5,608 bases of DNA from DAOTVD01 sp034437075. GTDB taxonomy: Bacteria > Chloroflexota > Anaerolineae > Aggregatilineales > J027. The stretch is from assembly GCA_034437075.1 (NCBI GenBank), contig DAOTVD010000167.1, positions 1 to 5,608 on the forward strand. Direction: 5' to 3'. Below, one piece after another: positions 1 through 5,608 of the stretch. The notes below the pieces were generated by a model. That model was not told the origin of the DNA. It ran no database searches and was given only the letters and a program-made list of their open reading frames with translations. The translations under genes were made by a program, and so were the position numbers. The stretch's first letter is position 1. Every line of letters starts with the position of its first letter.

Positions 1-258
1 CAAGCGATAGGACGCATAGAAAAACCCCAGCTTGAGGGGCACCCTGTACAACCGAACGACGGCAGCGCAGCCCGCCTGGGCACCAAAACCGTCGCTGATA
101 CAACATTCGCCCGTTACGACCGCGAAAAGCTGCGGCCAGGTGCGACATTACGCGGCCCGGCGCTGGTTTTCCAGCTCGATAGCACCACATACATCGCCCC
201 CGAATGGCGCGCTACGGTCGATACATACCATAATCTCATACTCGAAAAGGAAAACTAA
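1..258 (+). CDS. Hydantoinase/oxoprolinase subunit A (HyuA), C-terminal fragment
   Basis: This is a partial gene that enters from the left edge, in the frame starting at base 1, and ends at TAA 256-258. It gives 85 residues. The visible end matches the C-terminal pattern of the HyuA/oxoprolinase family: a YDR..L.PGA stretch, a GPALVFQLDSTT stretch (the usual GPAIVE..DSTT site), then a Trp-Arg-Ala-x-Val-Asp segment and a closing NLIL. In this family HyuA supplies the ATP-binding, sugar-kinase-like part of a two-subunit enzyme that acts on hydantoins, 5-oxoproline or related cyclic amides, or carboxylates ketones such as acetone and acetophenone. The ATP-binding N-terminus lies outside the window, so the substrate class cannot be narrowed. 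The matching B subunit lies one gene downstream. The call as HyuA family is firm; the exact activity is open. Confidence 0.88.
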   Translation, partial: QAIGRIEKPQLEGHPVQPNDGSAARLGTKTVADTTFARYDREKLRPGATLRGPALVFQLDSTTYIAPEWRATVDTYHNLILEKEN

Positions 259-261
259 ACC

Positions 262-1047
262 ATGCGAACCAGCAAAACTTTGGCCAAACTGCGCGCCGGA
301 AAACCCGTCAAATTAGCGTATTTGAGCAATTTAATCCCAGCCTTTGTGGCCCACGCGGCGCATCAGGGCTATGATGCGATTTGGTTAGAGATGGAGCACC
401 GCCCCATGAACCCGCGCGAGGTTCAACTGCTCTTGCCCTTGTTTCACCATTACGATATTGACGCGATCTTGCGCGTTCCCACCCGCGAGCATATGGCGCT
501 CTATCGCTTTCTGGAAGATGGCGCGAGCGGCCTTATCTTTCCGCTGGTGCATAGTGTGGTTGAAGCACGCGATCTGGTGGGCAAGGTGAAATATCCTCCC
601 CTGGGCGACCGGGGCTTGGAAGGGCGTAATCTGGATGCGAATTACGGCCTAGCCACAGCCGACATGCAAGCCAAGCTCGATTTTATCGCGCAGGCCAACG
701 CCCAGACCGCCACGGTCATCCAACTTGAATCGCCACAAGCCGTGCGTGCTGCGGACGAAATTGCTGCTTTAGAGGGTGTGGATGTCTTGTTCCTGGGGCC
801 GACTGACTTCGAAATCCGCGCCGCGCATGATCCAGACGCGATGACTTGGCCAGAAGCGTTGCAACATGTCGCGCAGGCCTGCGAAACCCATGGCAAAAGC
901 TGGGGCGTGATGCCGCGTTCGTTGGACGAGGTATCAGACTACGCGAAACAAGGCGCCCGTTTCATCCCCTGGGGAATCGACATGCGCATGATCGCAGGCG
1001 GCTTAGCCGAGCACGCCGCCCAATTGCGCGACATCTACGGAGAATAG
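262..1047 (+). CDS. HpcH/HpaI-family class II aldolase
   Basis: The 261-residue protein has the normal length of HpcH/HpaI aldolases, which are metal-dependent TIM-barrel enzymes that reversibly split 4-hydroxy-2-keto acids into pyruvate and an aldehyde in the cytoplasm. The family landmarks are present: W-L-E-M-E-H at 41-46 with the catalytic His46, Arg71 in LRVP, the YPPLGDRG loop at 111-118, metal ligand Glu156 in QLES, and metal ligand Asp182 in FLGPTDF. By alignment to E. coli HpaI these correspond to His45, Arg70, Glu149 and Asp175. The position of HpaI Asp42 is Glu43 here, a conservative but noteworthy change. The ATG follows the upstream stop by 3 bp and has AAGGA at 247-251, 10 nt upstream, so this start is well supported. 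It sits between hyuA and hyuB in one apparent operon, which suggests it processes the product of that complex. Substrate unknown; citrate lyase beta-like or macrophomate-synthase-like activity is the alternative. Confidence 0.9.
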   Translation: MRTSKTLAKLRAGKPVKLAYLSNLIPAFVAHAAHQGYDAIWLEMEHRPMNPREVQLLLPLFHHYDIDAILRVPTREHMALYRFLEDGASGLIFPLVHSVVEARDLVGKVKYPPLGDRGLEGRNLDANYGLATADMQAKLDFIAQANAQTATVIQLESPQAVRAADEIAALEGVDVLFLGPTDFEIRAAHDPDAMTWPEALQHVAQACETHGKSWGVMPRSLDEVSDYAKQGARFIPWGIDMRMIAGGLAEHAAQLRDIYGE

Positions 1048-1048
1048 C

Positions 1049-2605
1049 ATGGCCGTCGATGCCATTAGCCTGGCGGTTTTTCGTAATCTCTTTAGCTCGG
1101 TGGCCGAAGAAATGGGTCTAACACTTCAGCGGGCTAGCCTTAGCGCCAATATCAAAGAACGCTTGGATTTCAGTTGCGCGGTCTTTGATGCCGAAGCGCG
1201 CATGGTGGCCCAAGCGGCCCATATTCCGGTGCATTTGGGCAGTATGCCCGCCTCGGTAGCCGCCGCCTTGCAGGCGGTTGAAGCGCTGGTGCCAGGTGAT
1301 GTAATCATCTTGAACGATCCCTACCATGGCGGCACGCATTTGCCCGATATTACACTCGTCTCACCGATTTTTATCGAGGACGAACTGAGTTTTTTTGTCG
1401 CCAGCCGGGCGCACCATGCTGATGTGGGCGGCATGACCGCCGGATCGTTGCCTCTGAGCACCGAACTGTATCAAGAGGGGCTTATCATCCCCCCGGTGAA
1501 GTTGGTGGAGGCAGGAGTACCCAACCGGGGTGTATACGCGCTAATTGCGGCCAATAGCCGCACGCCGGATGAACGCCGGGGCGATTTACACGCCCAATTG
1601 GCAGCGCAACGGGTCGGTGAGAATCGATTGCGCGCCATCATAACCCAGCACGGTCTAGCGTCTGTGCACGCGCACGCCAGCGCCCTACAAGACTACACGC
1701 AACGTATGACCGAAAGCGTCATCCGCGCCCTTCCCGATGGTGTCTATCATTTTGAAGATGCTCTGGAAGGCGACGGCCAAACCGAATTTCGTATTCCTAT
1801 TGCCGTAACCATTACGGTCAAGGGGGCGGCGATGACGGTTGATTTTGGGGATTCTGCGCCGCAGGTCGCCGGGAATGTTAATGCTGTGCCCGCCATTGTC
1901 CGTTCGGCAACCTGGTATGGTGTGCGTTTACTGAGCGAGGAAGACATACCCGTGAATCATGGTGCGTTCCAGGCTGTGCACGTCATTACCCGCCCAGGCA
2001 CGTTCCTGGAACCGGCATTTCCGGCAGCGGTGGCCGTTGGTAACACGGAAACCTCTCAGCGCATTGTGGATGTTGTGCTTGGAGCCTTAGCGCTAGCTCA
2101 GCCGGAGCGCATCCCCGCTGCGAGTGTGGGCAGCATGAACAACATCACCTTTGGTGGCACCCAGGATGACAAGCCGTTTGTCTATTACGAAACCATTGGC
2201 GGCGGCCATGGCGCCAGCGTCAGCGCTCCTGGCATCAGCGGACGCCATAGCCATATGACCAATACGCTGAACACCCCGGTCGAAGCTTTAGAACGGGACC
2301 TACCCTTGCGCATCTGGCGCTACGAATTGCGCGATGGTAGCGGCGGCGTGGGTGCTCAACATGGCGGGTTGGGAATCGTGCGTGCGTATGAATGCCTGGC
2401 CCCCATGACCATGACGCTCAACACGGAACGCCGCACAATACCCCCCTATGGTTTAGCCGGAGGCGCACCCGGCATGGCGGGTCGTAATTTGCTCGTCCGC
2501 GCAGGAGAAGAAACGATCTTACCCGCCAAATATAGCGCCAGGCTGCAAGCTGGTGATCAGATCATCATCGAAACGCCGGGCGGTGGAGGTTATGGCACAG
2601 CATGA
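1049..2605 (+). CDS. Hydantoinase/oxoprolinase subunit B (HyuB)
   Basis: A complete 518-residue protein of the HyuB family, within the usual size range. Visible family signatures, in order: ERLDFSCAVFD at 37-47, HIPVHLGSM at 58-66, NDPYHGGTHLPDITLVSP at 89-106, SRAHHADVGG at 119-128, a GSMNN segment at 361-365, GGGHGAS at 384-390 and a Gly-rich GGGGYG tail at 511-516. The His/Asp-rich N-terminal motifs are likely metal or substrate contacts, by family knowledge. HyuB pairs with HyuA to form the ATP-dependent amidohydrolase (N-methylhydantoinase, 5-oxoprolinase) or, in relatives, a ketone carboxylase. ATG 1049 lies 1 bp after the aldolase stop, with GGAGA at 1039-1043, five bases upstream, so translation is probably coupled. 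No break or frameshift is seen. Sequence alone does not separate hydantoinase, oxoprolinase, caprolactamase-like and carboxylase members. Confidence 0.94.
   Translation: MAVDAISLAVFRNLFSSVAEEMGLTLQRASLSANIKERLDFSCAVFDAEARMVAQAAHIPVHLGSMPASVAAALQAVEALVPGDVIILNDPYHGGTHLPDITLVSPIFIEDELSFFVASRAHHADVGGMTAGSLPLSTELYQEGLIIPPVKLVEAGVPNRGVYALIAANSRTPDERRGDLHAQLAAQRVGENRLRAIITQHGLASVHAHASALQDYTQRMTESVIRALPDGVYHFEDALEGDGQTEFRIPIAVTITVKGAAMTVDFGDSAPQVAGNVNAVPAIVRSATWYGVRLLSEEDIPVNHGAFQAVHVITRPGTFLEPAFPAAVAVGNTETSQRIVDVVLGALALAQPERIPAASVGSMNNITFGGTQDDKPFVYYETIGGGHGASVSAPGISGRHSHMTNTLNTPVEALERDLPLRIWRYELRDGSGGVGAQHGGLGIVRAYECLAPMTMTLNTERRTIPPYGLAGGAPGMAGRNLLVRAGEETILPAKYSARLQAGDQIIIETPGGGGYGTA
2585..2589 (+). 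promoter_or_regulatory. Ribosome binding site for the YhhN gene inside hyuB
   Basis: GGAGG lies within the codons for the glycine-rich C-terminus of HyuB and 12 nt upstream of ATG 2602. The same bases thus encode the conserved Gly tail and can serve as the Shine-Dalgarno site of the next gene. The next in-frame ATG at 2611 would be 21 nt away, which favours 2602. The spacing is slightly long. Confidence 0.5.
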
Positions 2606-3234
2606 CACTCATGACCGGATTGGGGATCATGTTTGTGACGGGCTTACTGTGGGCCGAATATCGCGCGGTGGAACGCCCGCGCTGGCTCTTCAAGCCGCTA
2701 AGTTCGGTGGCCTTCCTGGGTGTTGCCATGCTGGCCGGGCCAGATACGACCTACGGGCAATTGATTTTTCTGGGCTTGTTGCTGGGTGCGGCGGGGGATG
2801 TCTTCTTATTATCCAAGGCCCAGGTATGGTTTTTGGCCGGGCTGGTATCGTTTTTAGGGGGGCACATCGCGTATGTTGTAGCTTTCGCGCAATTAACCAC
2901 GCTGACGGACATCGGCGCAGAGATCATCATTTTGCCCATCTTGCTTAGCGGAACCGTCTTTTTTGCGCTACGGGGTTATTTTGGATCGCTATTGATTCCG
3001 GTCATGGCCTATTTCGTGGTGATAACGTTGATGCTCATCGTTGCATGGGGCGCATTTTCGCCTGGGGAACGCTTGACGACGCTAGCAGTTATCGGCGCGA
3101 CGGCCTTTTATTTCTCTGACTTGGCCGTTGCGTTGGATCGCTTCGTGCAACCGGCCTGGAATAATGCTTATTGGGGCCTGCCCTTGTATTACGGCGGACA
3201 ATTCGCGCTGGCCTGGTCGATTGCCTATGCGTGA
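2602..3234 (+). CDS. YhhN/TMEM86-family membrane protein, putative lysoplasmalogenase
   Basis: This 210-residue, strongly hydrophobic protein has about eight predicted membrane segments and the normal length of the YhhN family. Recognisable features are Lys31-Pro32 near the first loop, Gly65-Asp66 in the LLLGAAGD segment, the FLAGLVSFLGGHIAY stretch at 77-91 and FYFSDLAVALDRF at 169-181 with Ser172-Asp173. Family members in vertebrates (TMEM86) and some bacteria hydrolyse the vinyl-ether bond of lysoplasmalogens to a fatty aldehyde and a glycerophospho-compound, and the two conserved Asp residues, here Asp66 and Asp173, are thought to be catalytic. Activity in this organism is inferred from family only. 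Its ATG overlaps the hyuB stop as ATGA, so it is likely translated by coupling and co-transcribed with the hyu genes. A functional link between lipid ether cleavage and the Hyu complex is not obvious; it may simply be an operon passenger. Confidence 0.85.
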   Translation: MTLMTGLGIMFVTGLLWAEYRAVERPRWLFKPLSSVAFLGVAMLAGPDTTYGQLIFLGLLLGAAGDVFLLSKAQVWFLAGLVSFLGGHIAYVVAFAQLTTLTDIGAEIIILPILLSGTVFFALRGYFGSLLIPVMAYFVVITLMLIVAWGAFSPGERLTTLAVIGATAFYFSDLAVALDRFVQPAWNNAYWGLPLYYGGQFALAWSIAYA

Positions 3235-3238
3235 TCCC

Positions 3239-3267
3239 TTGGCAGAGCGGGTGCCATCAGGTAGACT
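3239..3267 (+). promoter_or_regulatory. Candidate sigma-70-type promoter for the UbiA gene
   Basis: TTGGCA at 3239-3244 (5 of 6 matches to TTGACA) is followed after exactly 17 bp by TAGACT at 3262-3267 (4 of 6 to TATAAT). It starts 5 bp after the YhhN stop, in the only gap over 3 bp between plus-strand genes. Transcription would start at about 3274, giving a leader of roughly 36 nt before the GTG at 3310. No terminator is seen before it, so read-through from the hyu operon is also possible. The match is visual and unscored. Confidence 0.42.
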
Positions 3268-3297
3268 GGCAGGCATGACCCACCCCGAACAGGCCGA

Positions 3298-3302
3298 TGG
3301 AG
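3298..3302 (+). promoter_or_regulatory. Ribosome binding site supporting a GTG start
   Basis: TGGAG lies 7 nt upstream of GTG 3310. Upstream of that codon the frame has no ATG or GTG before an in-frame TAG at 3262-3264, so this site decides the start of the UbiA gene. Confidence 0.6.
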
Positions 3303-3309
3303 TCCCCTT

Positions 3310-4194
3310 GTGCAAACCTTTATAAAACTCACGCGCTGGCGCGAATTCATCCCATTTACCTTGCCGCTGAGTCTACTCGGCGGCTTACTGGCCCATCGCT
3401 TCGCGCCGGATGTAACACTCGATTGGCGATTGCTCGCTATTGTCGTGGCGAATTGCCTAGCCATGAGCTATGCCTTCATGATTAACGACATTGAAGATGC
3501 CGAGGATGATAAACACGGGAACCCCGAACGCGCAGCGCGTAACGTGATTGCTAGCGGCGAGTTAACCCCGCGTGTAGCCTGGATTGCGTCCTCCCTTATT
3601 GCAACCATAGCCTTAGGACTTTATGCTCTGGGCGGGCTTGAGACCTTTCTGACAGGTGGTGTCATTGTGGTCTTGGCCCATTTGTATTCTTGGAAGCCTG
3701 TGCGTTTGAAGTCGCTTCCGTTGCTTGATATTATTTCGCATGTGCTGTTTCTATCCGCGCTTTTGCTTCTCGCGCCATATCTGATTTATACGTCCACCTT
3801 GCAACCGGAAATCTGGGCGATGATGATCAGTGCCGCGCTGTTTTCTGCTTATGGACAGTTCTATAACCAAACGCGCGATTATGACGCCGACCAGGCTGCT
3901 GGTTTACAAAATACGGACAGCCTGATTGGAAAACGGGCCACGCAAATTCTGAGTTATGCCGCCATTCCGTTAGCCGTCGTCAGCTTGTTGTATGTGATTT
4001 TACAAGGCGCATTTCCGTTATGGTTAGTGGGTGTTGCGCTGGTGGCGTTTCCACTGGCGCGTTTGGTCGCGCGTGGACGAGACATGCGCGGCGATGAAGC
4101 GACCGATGCGATTGGCGAAGTTCAAGTGCAATTCTTGCTGGTTGTGAATAGCGTTTTGTTGGCGTGGTATATCGTCGTTTTGCTGGGCGGTTAG
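3310..4194 (+). CDS. UbiA-family prenyltransferase
   Basis: A 294-residue integral membrane protein with the size and motif layout of the UbiA superfamily, which transfers a prenyl chain from a diphosphate to an aromatic or other acceptor (quinones, hemes, chlorophyll, ether lipids). The first Asp-rich motif NDxxDxxxD is intact at 59-67 (Asn59, Asp60, Asp63, Asp67) and binds Mg and diphosphate in the family. The second is RDYDAD at 189-194 (Asp190, Asp194), preceded by YNQ at 185-187 and followed by AAG and a TDSLIG segment. A typical YSWKPVRLKSLPLLD loop lies at 126-140, and about eight hydrophobic segments are visible. Start is GTG 3310. Its acceptor cannot be assigned: no quinone, heme or chlorophyll genes are adjacent, and the only membrane-lipid neighbour is the YhhN gene. 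It ends overlapping the convergent TPR gene by 4 bp. Confidence 0.92.
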   Translation: MQTFIKLTRWREFIPFTLPLSLLGGLLAHRFAPDVTLDWRLLAIVVANCLAMSYAFMINDIEDAEDDKHGNPERAARNVIASGELTPRVAWIASSLIATIALGLYALGGLETFLTGGVIVVLAHLYSWKPVRLKSLPLLDIISHVLFLSALLLLAPYLIYTSTLQPEIWAMMISAALFSAYGQFYNQTRDYDADQAAGLQNTDSLIGKRATQILSYAAIPLAVVSLLYVILQGAFPLWLVGVALVAFPLARLVARGRDMRGDEATDAIGEVQVQFLLVVNSVLLAWYIVVLLGG

Positions 4195-5495
4195 CTTGTC
4201 AGGCGCAAGATAGCGCGCTGCGCAGGTTGGCTATACGAACCCTCTGCCCGAACTAGCGCCGTGTAAATATCTAATGCTGCGATAATTTCCCCCTGTTGTT
4301 CGAGCAACTCGGCCTGAAAAAACCGAACGCGGGGATCGTTCGGCGCGATGCCTTGCGCGCGAGTGAGCGCCGCCTGGGCACTTTCCAGTTCATTCTCGAA
4401 ATATAACAGACGGCCCCAACTCGCTTGAATGCTGGCATTGTCGGGAAAATCTTGGGCTGCTTGACGAACAAAGTCGGAACTCATTTCGGCCAGGGCCAAG
4501 TTTTCATCCACATAAAACGCCGCAGCTAGCGCCACAAACGCCGCATCACGGTCGCTCAGCCGCACAGCGGTATGAAACCATTCTTCCGCCACTGTGGCAG
4601 TGTCATTCAGCACATACGCTTGGGCCACCTCTGCGGCATAAGCGGGATTGTCTTCGTCCAGCAAGTGCGCATCGAGGAAGGCCTGCAACGATTCATCATA
4701 GGCTTCACGGGCGCGATGGTGTAGCCCCAGCATGTAGTACCCCAACGCCAAGCCTGGATCAAGATTGAGGGCATAGCGTATATCTGCCAGGCCGTCCCGG
4801 CCTTGTTGGTCGCGCACAAAACCGCGATATGCATAATGAAAGGCTTCTAATGGCGCAGCATCAATGGCTTGGGTAAACGCATAATCTGCTAGGTGTACTT
4901 CATCATCCGCCAACAAGCGTAAACCAACGATATGCCAATCCGCATCACCTGCTGCGATCAACCCCAGCAATTCAGCCGCTAACCCCTGATAGGGATTCGC
5001 TTCTGCCGCCACTTGTTGGAGGTGCTGGCGGGCGTCGTCCTGGGGATAGGTCAACACACCCAAGGCTAGATGCGTGTAAGGATCATCCGGCGTTTCGTTT
5101 AGGTGTGCATATGCCGCAGATCGCGCAGTAGGCCAATCCAGCGCATAGATGGCCTGTTGTAATGGGGGTTGGCCAGCAGCATCCGCAACCGATGCCGGAA
5201 CCGTGCCCCCCGCCGTGATGTCCATATAACGGGCTTGATGCGCATCGTTCCACAGGCCATTGGCCTCGTTGTAGAGCTGCATCAATTGCCAGTCCATAGA
5301 GCGCCTTAGCTGGCCGGGCAGCGGGTCAGCACTGGCCTCAAATGGTTCGGCTGGGGACGACGATTGCGAGATGATCACGCTAAGGATAAGCAATAGGAGG
5401 ATGATGAGACGCCCCAGAACATACAGAGCGCTTTTGCGCCACAGCATCGGAACTGACCAGGTTTTACCTATTTGCTTTGCGATAAAACCACGCAA
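4191..5495 (-). CDS. Membrane-anchored TPR-repeat protein
   Basis: The 434-residue protein has a short basic N-terminus, a single hydrophobic stretch at about 23-42 (signal anchor or uncleaved signal peptide, no lipobox Cys seen), a Ser/Pro/Glu-rich linker at about 43-60, and then a helical domain built of tetratricopeptide-like repeats. The repeats are clearest at about 201-215 (second helix only), 218-248, 249-283, 284-315, 353-386 and 387-419, with the usual Ala, Gly and Tyr positions and NxP or DP turns. The domain probably sits outside the cytoplasm and mediates protein contacts; no enzymatic motif is visible. It starts at TTG 5495, only 2 bp after the response-regulator stop, with GAGAAG at 5504-5509, 8 nt upstream. 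A later ATG (residue 17, at 5447) lacks a purine-rich site but would keep the hydrophobic segment, so it is the alternative start. Specific function unknown. Confidence 0.82.
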   Translation of the reverse strand: MRGFIAKQIGKTWSVPMLWRKSALYVLGRLIILLLLILSVIISQSSSPAEPFEASADPLPGQLRRSMDWQLMQLYNEANGLWNDAHQARYMDITAGGTVPASVADAAGQPPLQQAIYALDWPTARSAAYAHLNETPDDPYTHLALGVLTYPQDDARQHLQQVAAEANPYQGLAAELLGLIAAGDADWHIVGLRLLADDEVHLADYAFTQAIDAAPLEAFHYAYRGFVRDQQGRDGLADIRYALNLDPGLALGYYMLGLHHRAREAYDESLQAFLDAHLLDEDNPAYAAEVAQAYVLNDTATVAEEWFHTAVRLSDRDAAFVALAAAFYVDENLALAEMSSDFVRQAAQDFPDNASIQASWGRLLYFENELESAQAALTRAQGIAPNDPRVRFFQAELLEQQGEIIAALDIYTALVRAEGSYSQPAQRAILRLTS

Positions 5496-5497
5496 GT

Positions 5498-5608
5498 CTA
5501 TTTCTTCTCGATACCTAATACCTTGCCCACTACCCGTTCGATCTCATCCGGGGAAAAAGGCTTAATCAAGTAGCTGTCCACATCCTGCAATTTCCCCATT
5601 AAGCGATT
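5498..5608 (-). CDS. Response regulator receiver domain, C-terminal fragment
   Basis: Only the last 36 codons are in the window; the gene enters from the right edge and ends at TAG 5498-5500. The visible residues include DSYLIKPFSPDEIERVVGKVLG, the classic end of a CheY-like receiver: the conserved Lys (residue 16 of the fragment) followed by Pro-Phe, then the final helix. In the family this Lys contacts the phosphorylated aspartate. The protein ends shortly after the helix, with no output domain following, so it is a stand-alone receiver or one placed at the C-terminus of a larger protein such as a hybrid histidine kinase. The phospho-acceptor Asp lies outside the window. It is 2 bp upstream of the TPR gene on the same strand, so the two are very likely co-transcribed. 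Confidence 0.85.
   Translation of the reverse strand, partial: NRLMGKLQDVDSYLIKPFSPDEIERVVGKVLGIEKK

Noticed and set aside
32..316. 94-codon plus-strand open frame over the hyuA end and aldolase start
   Set aside because: It overlaps the clear HyuA C-terminal frame, and its protein has no family pattern.
642..896. 84-codon minus-strand open frame inside the aldolase gene
   Set aside because: It lies wholly antisense to a gene with intact family motifs, and its composition is that of a shadow frame.
2553..2948. 131-codon plus-strand frame across the hyuB-YhhN junction
   Set aside because: It overlaps both well-supported proteins in another frame and lacks any domain pattern; the YhhN frame has conserved family residues.
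3128..3325. 65-codon plus-strand frame spanning the end of YhhN and the gap
   Set aside because: Most of it is a shadow of the YhhN frame. Only its last 16 codons, from ATG 3275, were kept as a separate speculative observation.
4205..4235. GC-rich GCGCGCTGCGC inverted sequence near the convergent stops, considered as a terminator
   Set aside because: The stem is only 4 bp, no T-run follows on either strand, and it is inside the TPR coding region.
1..5608. CRISPR array, insertion sequence, tRNA or rRNA gene, or defence system
   Set aside because: No regularly spaced repeats, transposase motifs, terminal inverted repeats or RNA gene patterns were seen; coding genes fill nearly the whole window.

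Overview
The window holds the 3' end of a metabolic operon, a short promoter-like gap, a membrane prenyltransferase gene and, converging on it from the other strand, a signalling/TPR gene pair. Every gene is bacterial in style: short or overlapping junctions, ATG/GTG/TTG starts and Shine-Dalgarno-like sites. The gene set and protein style are compatible with a free-living bacterium such as a Chloroflexota member, but nothing here fixes the taxonomy.

Layout: 1-258 (+) is the C-terminal end of a hydantoinase/oxoprolinase subunit A (HyuA) protein. 262-1047 (+) is a complete HpcH/HpaI-type class II aldolase. 1049-2605 (+) is a complete hydantoinase/oxoprolinase subunit B (HyuB) protein. 2602-3234 (+) is a YhhN/TMEM86-family membrane protein (putative lysoplasmalogenase). 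These four are separated by 3 bp, 1 bp and a 4-bp ATGA overlap, so they look like one transcription unit. A 75-bp gap (3235-3309) carries a sigma-70-like promoter candidate and leads into a UbiA-family prenyltransferase at 3310-4194 (+). On the minus strand, a response-regulator receiver domain (3' end only, 5498-5608) is followed after 2 bp by a membrane-anchored TPR protein (4191-5495). The stop codons of the TPR gene and ubiA overlap by 4 bp.

How they may work together: HyuA and HyuB families form an ATP-dependent complex that opens cyclic amides or carboxylates ketones. An aldolase cistron between the two subunits suggests a catabolic pathway in which a hydroxy-keto acid or similar product is split by retro-aldol cleavage; the substrate cannot be read from the sequence. 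The YhhN and UbiA proteins both act in the membrane on lipid-type substrates, but no shared pathway is evident. The response regulator and TPR gene look like a separate two-gene signalling unit, or the end of one.

I do not see a CRISPR array, mobile element, RNA gene or clear defence system. The most interesting points are the hyuA-aldolase-hyuB arrangement, an Asp-to-Glu change in the aldolase active site, and the compact promoter/mini-ORF structure before ubiA.
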